From the NCBI GenBank assembly GCA_964394395.1, contig CAYMWV010000113.1, positions 1 through 11,736 on the forward strand: DNA of 11,736 nucleotides. Direction: 5' to 3'. The DNA comes from Sediminispirochaeta sp964394395. Its GTDB lineage: Bacteria; Spirochaetota; Spirochaetia; DSM-16054; Sediminispirochaetaceae. The notes beneath the pieces are model-generated. The model had not been told where the DNA came from and did not search any database. It worked only from the letters and a program-made list of their open reading frames with translations. The position numbers and the translations under genes were made by a program. Positions 7,389-11,736 of this stretch are shown here, piece after piece. The first letter of the stretch is position 1. Every line of letters begins with the position of its first letter.

Positions 7389-8443
7389 CTCGAACATACA
7401 CGGGTATGGATCAGAGCTTAGTCAGACTCAATCGTTGGTGGAGTGGCAAAGGGCTGGTATTGGGAAGCGCCGTCCCGCTTTACCGGGACTATAAAGAAGA
7501 GCCGCTTTTGAAGCCAGAGGAAATATATGCCGATCCGGGGAAAGGGGCCTCTTATCTACATCATCAGACCCTCAATCAGTATTTTTCTTCTGATGTATTA
7601 CCCTTTATCGATACTGACCTTGGCCCAGGCTCATTGGCCGTCTATCTGGGCTGCCGACCCGAGACCGCTGGTGATTCGGTCTGGTTCCACTCTCCCTATC
7701 AGAGCCGTACAGAGATTGATAAGCATCTTACCTGGAACGATCAGAATCTGTGGTGGAAAAAGACGGAGGCTCTGTTCAGGAATTTGGTGGAACTGGCTGG
7801 AGAGACATGCATCATCCCTTTTCCTGATCTGTGCGAGAACATAGATGTGCTGGCTTCACTCCGGGGAGCAGAAACCTTGATGATGGATCTCATCGATGAT
7901 CCCGTATGGGTTGGTGAAAAAGTGAGACAGATAGACCATATCTATGAAATTGCAATTCAGCGCTTTCTACCGTATGTCCAGCGTAAAGATGGTAGTACCG
8001 CATTCCATGCTTTTCGTCTTTGGGGACGTGGATTAACTGCCAAACTACAGTGTGATGCATCCGCAATGATTTCTGTAGATATGTTCAACGAATTTGTGTT
8101 GCCTAGTCTCTGCTTACAGTGCCGACTACTGGACAACTCTCTCTACCATCTTGATGGAACCCAAAGCGTTCAGCATCTGGACTCATTATTGGAAATTGAA
8201 GAGCTAAAGGCAGTTGAATGGACACCGCAGGCTGGCATTGAAACCGGAGAGCATCCACGCTGGTACCCGATGTACCGTCGAATACTGGATGCTGGAAAAT
8301 CAGTACAAATATTGATTGGTAGTTTAAGCCATGCAAAGCAGTTGTTAGATGAGATTGGTAGTGACGGGGTATATCTGCTATCGATTCTCGGGTATGAGGA
8401 TTTTCAGCGACTGGAAGATATTGTCGCACCCTATTATGTGTAA
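7382..8443 (+). CDS. Second uroporphyrinogen-decarboxylase-superfamily protein, function unknown
   Basis: This is a 353-residue protein, the usual length for a single URO-D-type barrel. Family-like segments are LNRWWSGKGLVLGSAVP near the start, LGPGSLAVYLGCRPE followed by DSVWF, and YHLDGTQSVQHLDSLLEI with WTPQAG after it. At the methyltransferase zinc motif (His-x-Cys-Gly) it has H256-L-D258-G, so the cysteine is replaced by aspartate. No cysteine is visible near the C-terminus either. It therefore probably does not bind zinc in the MtaA manner and differs in chemistry from its upstream neighbour. The start is GTG at 7382: AAAGGAG at 7368-7374 lies 7 bases upstream. TTG at 7385 and ATG at 7406 are less well placed. 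The 7-bp overlap with the preceding gene suggests the two proteins are made together and may act together. Confidence 0.8.
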   Translation: MLTRTYTGMDQSLVRLNRWWSGKGLVLGSAVPLYRDYKEEPLLKPEEIYADPGKGASYLHHQTLNQYFSSDVLPFIDTDLGPGSLAVYLGCRPETAGDSVWFHSPYQSRTEIDKHLTWNDQNLWWKKTEALFRNLVELAGETCIIPFPDLCENIDVLASLRGAETLMMDLIDDPVWVGEKVRQIDHIYEIAIQRFLPYVQRKDGSTAFHAFRLWGRGLTAKLQCDASAMISVDMFNEFVLPSLCLQCRLLDNSLYHLDGTQSVQHLDSLLEIEELKAVEWTPQAGIETGEHPRWYPMYRRILDAGKSVQILIGSLSHAKQLLDEIGSDGVYLLSILGYEDFQRLEDIVAPYYV

Positions 8444-8445
8444 CA

Positions 8446-8464
8446 CTCTCTTTGTAAAAGAGAG
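8446..8464 (+). promoter_or_regulatory. Intercistronic hairpin before the binding-protein gene
   Basis: CTCTCTTT (8446-8453) pairs perfectly with AAAGAGAG (8457-8464) around a 3-base loop. It begins two bases after the preceding stop codon. An A8 tract and then the ribosome site follow, so it is not an intrinsic terminator on this strand. A stem at the 5' side of a binding-protein message could stop a processing nuclease or insulate the ribosome site. That role is inference. Confidence 0.6.
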
Positions 8465-8470
8465 AAAAAA

Positions 8471-8478
8471 AAGGAGGG
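8471..8478 (+). promoter_or_regulatory. Very strong ribosome binding site of the binding-protein gene
   Basis: AAGGAGGG lies 7 bases before ATG 8486. It is among the strongest Shine-Dalgarno matches in the window (AAAGGAGG at 10731-10738 is comparable) and fits the need for excess binding protein over permease. Together with the flanking hairpins it points to separate tuning of this gene within the operon. Confidence 0.75.
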
Positions 8479-8485
8479 TTTACTT

Positions 8486-9796
8486 ATGTGTAAACGAATC
8501 GGTATTGTATTGATGGTTCTTCTTTCTCTGACGGCGGCTACGCTCTTTGCCGGAGGAGAACAGGAGAAGGGTTCTTCAGATGATGTGGTGACTATCGAGT
8601 TTTGGACACAACCGTTTGCCAGTCCGGAAAACTTGCCTGCAATTAAGGAACTTACTAATAAGTTCATGAAAGAAAATCCGGGGATCAAAATTGTGACCAC
8701 AATTCCACCTTCAAATCAGGACTACAGGATCAAGCTGATCCAGGATGTTAGTTCAGGCAACCAGCCTGATGTGGGTTTTGTTGATGGCTCTTGGCTTGCG
8801 GAGTTTGACCAGATGAACGCTCTTCAACCCCTTGACAAATGGTTTACCTCTGAAATGCAGAAAGAGTATTTTGATTTTGCAATAGAGGGAGCAACTATCA
8901 ATAACCAGATCAAAGCTCTGTGGTTTCATACGGGAACAAGTGCTCTTTACTACAGGAAGGATCTCTTGAAAGAGGCCGGGTATGATGCACCTCCGTCTAC
9001 CTGGGAAGAGGTGATCGAGATGGCTGATAAGCTGACTGTTGATAACAATAATGATGGAATCATCGACAGGTATGCTCTTGGGATGCCTTTAAACCGGGAC
9101 CTAGTAACAGCATTCCTTCTTGGACCTCTTTACTGGGCATATGGCGGGGAATTCTCCCGGGACAACCAGGTTGCTTTCGGTACGGGAAAGGATAAACAGG
9201 CAATGTTGAACATGATGAACATGCTTAAGACTCTCGTTGATACCGGAACCATGCCAGAAAATCTTGTGTCCACCGATTTTGTCGGTGCAGAAGCAAATTT
9301 TCTTGGTGATCAATATGCCATGTGTATTCTCGGAGCCTGGCAATATGCCTCTCTGCGGGACAACGGTGGACCAGACTTCATTAAGAATATCGGGATTGCA
9401 ACCATACCCGCACCGGAGGGGCGTGAACCTGTAGCCTGTGCCGGCGGCTGGACTCTCGCTATGATGACTGATGATCCCGTGAAACAAGAAGCTGCTTGGA
9501 AATGGATGAACTATTTTTCAAGCGAAGAGGTTCAGACGGTATTGACGATCGAAGCAACCCAAATGACAACCCTGAAGAAAGTATATGAGCTTCCAGAGGC
9601 TAAGGCTGATCCGACGTTGGGACCATTCAAGGAAATTCTTCTGAATGGCAAAACCCGGGATGCCGTGCCCTTCTACAATGCCATGGATGATGAGTACCAA
9701 GTTCTTCTACAGACCGCAGTACTAGGTAATGAAGACTACGGGAAGGCCATCGAGAAATCTGCTCAAAGAGCAAAAGAAAACGCTGGACTTAAATAA
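8486..9796 (+). CDS. Sugar ABC transporter substrate-binding protein
   Basis: This 436-residue periplasmic protein belongs to the MalE/UgpB-like extracellular solute-binding family. The signal peptide is K-R followed by a hydrophobic core and LFA at 20-22, with probable cleavage before GGEQEKGSSDD. There is no lipobox cysteine, so it is predicted to be soluble in the periplasm rather than a lipoprotein; C2 is too early to serve. The mature part starts VTIEFWTQPF and carries typical segments such as GNQPDVGFVDG, ALYYRKDLLKEAGYDAPPST and GGWTLAM. Residues 186-194 (DNNNDGIID) form an EF-hand-like loop that may bind calcium, as in several family members. It delivers an oligosaccharide or glycoside to the two permeases encoded next. 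The ligand is probably an alpha-mannosyl or alpha-xylosyl/glucosyl compound, inferred from the neighbouring glycosidases. Confidence 0.93.
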   Translation: MCKRIGIVLMVLLSLTAATLFAGGEQEKGSSDDVVTIEFWTQPFASPENLPAIKELTNKFMKENPGIKIVTTIPPSNQDYRIKLIQDVSSGNQPDVGFVDGSWLAEFDQMNALQPLDKWFTSEMQKEYFDFAIEGATINNQIKALWFHTGTSALYYRKDLLKEAGYDAPPSTWEEVIEMADKLTVDNNNDGIIDRYALGMPLNRDLVTAFLLGPLYWAYGGEFSRDNQVAFGTGKDKQAMLNMMNMLKTLVDTGTMPENLVSTDFVGAEANFLGDQYAMCILGAWQYASLRDNGGPDFIKNIGIATIPAPEGREPVACAGGWTLAMMTDDPVKQEAAWKWMNYFSSEEVQTVLTIEATQMTTLKKVYELPEAKADPTLGPFKEILLNGKTRDAVPFYNAMDDEYQVLLQTAVLGNEDYGKAIEKSAQRAKENAGLK

Positions 9797-9805
9797 GGAC
9801 AAACT

Positions 9806-9838
9806 ACTTGTGGGACCTCATGGTGAGGTCCCACAAGT
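9806..9838 (+). promoter_or_regulatory. Long perfect stem-loop between binding-protein and permease genes
   Basis: ACTTGTGGGACCTCA (9806-9820) pairs perfectly with TGAGGTCCCACAAGT (9824-9838) around a TGG loop, giving a 15-bp stem. It starts 9 bases after the binding-protein stop and ends just before the GTGAGG ribosome site (9841-9846) of the permease gene. No T-run follows, so full termination is unlikely. It probably protects the 3' end of the upstream message and lowers permease expression, like the stem-loops known between malE and malF. The same bases form an open frame continuous with the permease, which misleads start calling. Confidence 0.8.
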
Positions 9839-9852
9839 TAGTGAGGTATGTC

Positions 9853-10755
9853 ATGATCAATAAAACATTGCTTCAACGAAACCCACAGATTGCTTTTATT
9901 GCGCCAGCTGTGCTGTGGGTATGTATATTCTCAATATTTCCCTTTTTTTATGCACTTTATATCAGTTTTACTGATATGAATCTACTAAGGCTAGGAAACA
10001 CGGAGCTTCTTCATAGTGTGGGTTTCGATAACTACCGAAAGATCTTCTTGAGCGAGGATTTCTGGATCAGCTTCAAGCATATGCTCACCTTTACTGGCTG
10101 GGTTATTGCATTCCAGTTCATTTTCGGGTTTTTACTGGCAATGCTCCTGAACAATTATAGACGTGGAGTATCACTTGTAAGAACCACCATAATGCTTCCC
10201 TGGGTAGTTCCTCCGGTGGCCCTGGCTCTCATTTGGGCATGGATCTGGCGGTCGGGACAACTCGGACTGATCAATGCGGTGCTGGTTCGCTTTGGAATCC
10301 ACCCGGTAGACTGGCTCGGCTATGACCATGCAATGTTCTCGATCATCATTACTGCAATCTGGATAGGAGTCCCTTTTTCTTTCATGCTGGAATTAGCCAG
10401 TTTACAGAAAATCCCGACAGAATTGTATGAATCAGCAGACATCGACGGGGCTAGTAGTTTGCAGAAACTTTACACCATTGTTCTACCACTGATGAAATCG
10501 ACAATGATGCTCAATCTGATCATGATTACCATATCAACACTGGGCTATTTTGATGTTATTTATGCTCTCACCGGGGGGGGGCCAATTGATGCTACAGAAG
10601 TGCTTCCTCTGTATATGTATCACATCTCTTTCAGAAACTTTCAGCTTGGACAGGGCTCTGCGATTGCTATCTCCATACTGATTGTCAGTATTTTTGCCAC
10701 CGCAATCTACCTGTTGATTTTCAAAGCCGGAAAGGAGGATTGGAATGAAAGGTAA
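9853..10755 (+). CDS. Sugar ABC transporter permease, MalF/UgpA type
   Basis: This is a 300-residue inner-membrane permease with about six membrane segments (roughly 12-37, 77-101, 112-133, 159-180, 216-237 and 268-291). The EAA loop ELYESADIDGASSLQKLYTI ending in VLP (190-212) is the contact site for the ATPase subunit. YALTGGGP (237-244) is a conserved motif of this permease class. ATG 9853 is chosen because GTGAGG lies 6 bases upstream. The frame is open earlier, but that part only translates the stem-loop at 9806-9838. The stop overlaps the next gene by 11 bp. The TGGGP codons create a run of nine G (10573-10581), a possible slippage point. It pairs with the downstream permease to form the import channel. 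Confidence 0.93.
   Translation: MINKTLLQRNPQIAFIAPAVLWVCIFSIFPFFYALYISFTDMNLLRLGNTELLHSVGFDNYRKIFLSEDFWISFKHMLTFTGWVIAFQFIFGFLLAMLLNNYRRGVSLVRTTIMLPWVVPPVALALIWAWIWRSGQLGLINAVLVRFGIHPVDWLGYDHAMFSIIITAIWIGVPFSFMLELASLQKIPTELYESADIDGASSLQKLYTIVLPLMKSTMMLNLIMITISTLGYFDVIYALTGGGPIDATEVLPLYMYHISFRNFQLGQGSAIAISILIVSIFATAIYLLIFKAGKEDWNER
10573..10581 (+). repeat. Run of nine G inside the permease gene
   Basis: Nine consecutive G encode the three glycines of the conserved TGGGP motif, with every glycine using GGG. Gain or loss of one base would truncate the permease. The run is seen directly; whether its length varies in a population is unknown, and a read error at the run is also possible. Confidence 0.6.
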
Positions 10756-11575
10756 AAAGTGGGAGACCCTGGCTGTGTATGTTTTTTATTTCCTGGTATT
10801 CATGCTGTTTGTCATTCCCATTTATTGGGCGGTCCTGATTTCAATAAAACCGAGAACAGAGATGTTTACAGCGTCACCCAGCTGGATCACGCTGCATCCA
10901 ACCTTGAAGAATTATATTCATGTGCTGCTTAATACACGAATACCAATCGCTTTCCGCAACTCTATTATCTTAAGTGCCAGCAGTGTTCTACTTTCTGTAG
11001 GTCTTTCAACTTCAGCAGCCTATGGATTCTCCAGGTTTCACTTTAAAGGATCGACTGCCATTCTGCTTGGGCTGATTGTTTCCAGAATGTTACCAATAAG
11101 TATTCTCATCGTTCCAATATATGTGATGATAAATGCTATGGGAATGTATGACACTTTTCAAGGTGTCATTATGGTGTATACAGGACTGAATATTCCGTTT
11201 TCAATCTGGATCATGAAGGGTTTTTATGATTCGATCCCCAGAGAGTTAGATGATGCCGGACTAATAGATGGTTGTAACAACTTTCAAATTTTCGCCCGTA
11301 TCGTTTTTCCCCTGACAAAGCCCGGAATTATTGCTGTTTCCATATTTGCCTTTTTTACTTGCTGGAATGAGTTTATTCTTTCACTTGTATTGACCTCATC
11401 GGAGAAAATAAAACCAATTTCACAGGCTTTATACGGTTTCATCTCTGAGCAGGGAGTAAATTGGGGCAACATGATGGCTTCTGCTTCGCTTGCTATGATT
11501 CCTCCAGCTTTGCTGTTTTTAATTTTCCAGAAGCAATTTATCTCCGGTATAACCGGCGGTGCTGTGAAGGGGTAG
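10745..11575 (+). CDS. Sugar ABC transporter permease, MalG/UgpE type
   Basis: This is a 276-residue inner-membrane permease, the normal length. It has about six membrane segments (roughly 9-33, 72-96, 105-130, 138-158, 194-216 and 245-265). The EAA loop IPRELDDAGLIDGCNNFQIF (164-183), followed by RIVFPLTKPG, contacts the ATPase. The C-terminus FQKQFISGITGGAVKG is the classic ending of this permease class. AAAGGAGG (10731-10738) lies 6 bases before the ATG, and the start overlaps the MalF-type gene by 11 bp, so the two subunits are probably coupled for equal synthesis. No ATP-binding subunit follows; the next gene is a URO-D-like protein. A shared MsmK/UgpC-type ATPase encoded elsewhere is the likely partner. 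Confidence 0.93.
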   Translation: MKGKKWETLAVYVFYFLVFMLFVIPIYWAVLISIKPRTEMFTASPSWITLHPTLKNYIHVLLNTRIPIAFRNSIILSASSVLLSVGLSTSAAYGFSRFHFKGSTAILLGLIVSRMLPISILIVPIYVMINAMGMYDTFQGVIMVYTGLNIPFSIWIMKGFYDSIPRELDDAGLIDGCNNFQIFARIVFPLTKPGIIAVSIFAFFTCWNEFILSLVLTSSEKIKPISQALYGFISEQGVNWGNMMASASLAMIPPALLFLIFQKQFISGITGGAVKG

Positions 11576-11578
11576 AAA

Positions 11579-11736
11579 ATGAAATCTAAAGAGCGAATGA
11601 TGCTTGCATTGAATGGAGAGATTCCTGACAGGGTGCCAGCGACTATCCATCAGTGGCAGCCGTATCATCTCACCCATCAGATGAAGGGAGTCAGTGATGT
11701 TGAAGCGTTTAGCCAGGTAGGGTTGGATGCGGCAAT
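11579..11736 (+). CDS. N-terminus of a third URO-D/MtaA-superfamily protein (3' partial)
   Basis: The first 52 residues are visible, starting MKSKERMMLALNGEIPDRVP and continuing ATIHQWQPYHL. The pattern K-E-R-M-x-x-A-L-x-G-x-x-P-D-R-V-P is the classic N-terminus of MtaA-like methyltransferases and related URO-D-superfamily proteins. True HemE has a porphyrin-binding RQAGRY here, which is absent, so heme synthesis is unlikely. GAAGGGG (11566-11572) lies 6 bases before the ATG, and the gene starts 3 bases after the permease stop, so it belongs to the same operon. It is the most canonical of the three URO-D-like proteins in the window. The catalytic and metal-binding part lies beyond the window end, so its activity cannot be judged. 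Confidence 0.85.
   Translation, partial: MKSKERMMLALNGEIPDRVPATIHQWQPYHLTHQMKGVSDVEAFSQVGLDAA

Noticed and set aside
6108..8443. HemE (heme biosynthesis) assignment for the URO-D-like genes
   Set aside because: The RQAGRY porphyrin-binding motif is absent, the proteins are highly divergent and the neighbours are all sugar genes.
9806..9838. Intrinsic transcription terminator after the binding-protein gene
   Set aside because: The stem is strong, but the bases after it are TAGTGAGG with no T-run, and co-transcribed permease genes follow.
9808..9852. 15-residue N-terminal extension of the MalF-type permease
   Set aside because: It translates the stem-loop. ATG 9853 has GTGAGG at correct spacing and gives a normal N-terminus for the family.
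1..11736. CRISPR array, tRNA, rRNA, insertion sequence or phage genes
   Set aside because: Reading both strands showed no spaced repeat array, transposase-like motifs, terminal inverted repeats or recognisable RNA gene. The genes run continuously with short gaps.

Overview
The window looks like a carbohydrate-utilisation locus from an anaerobic or facultative spirochaete of the Spirochaeta/Sediminispirochaeta/Treponema kind. The main hint is the N-terminus of the sugar-binding protein: a signal peptide ending in LFA, followed by GGEQE and lacking a lipobox cysteine. Moderate GC content, dense co-directional genes and an ABC sugar importer without its own ATPase fit this. The taxonomic call is an inference.

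Layout: everything is on the + strand. Bases 1-87 are the last 28 codons of an upstream gene, probably a PfkB-family sugar kinase. A sigma70-type promoter follows (TTGACA, 18 bp, TATACT; 173-202). Directly after the -10 box lies an unusual run of seven hexameter-like operator half-sites (203-244). A nine-gene run then begins: a LacI-family repressor (260-1261), a GH38 alpha-mannosidase (1258-3930), a GH31 YicI-type alpha-xylosidase/alpha-glucosidase (3923-6094), two divergent uroporphyrinogen-decarboxylase-superfamily (URO-D-like) proteins (6108-7388 and 7382-8443), a sugar ABC importer (binding protein 8486-9796, permeases 9853-10755 and 10745-11575), and the start of a third URO-D/MtaA-like protein (11579 to the window end). 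Most junctions overlap or are nearly abutting, which suggests translational coupling and one operon. The two longest gaps, on either side of the binding-protein gene, each contain a perfect RNA hairpin without a downstream T-run. These probably set binding-protein mRNA abundance rather than end transcription.

How the genes may work together: the binding protein and two permeases import an oligosaccharide or glycoside, powered by an ATPase encoded elsewhere. Neither glycosidase has a signal peptide, so both would act in the cytoplasm, removing alpha-mannosyl and alpha-xylosyl (or alpha-glucosyl) units. The LacI protein probably senses the sugar and represses its own operon. The role of the URO-D-like proteins is unknown. 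Three different members of this superfamily in one glycan operon is the most interesting aspect. Members elsewhere are methyltransferases or decarboxylases, so handling of a methylated or otherwise modified sugar is possible but unproven; no corrinoid protein is encoded in the window.
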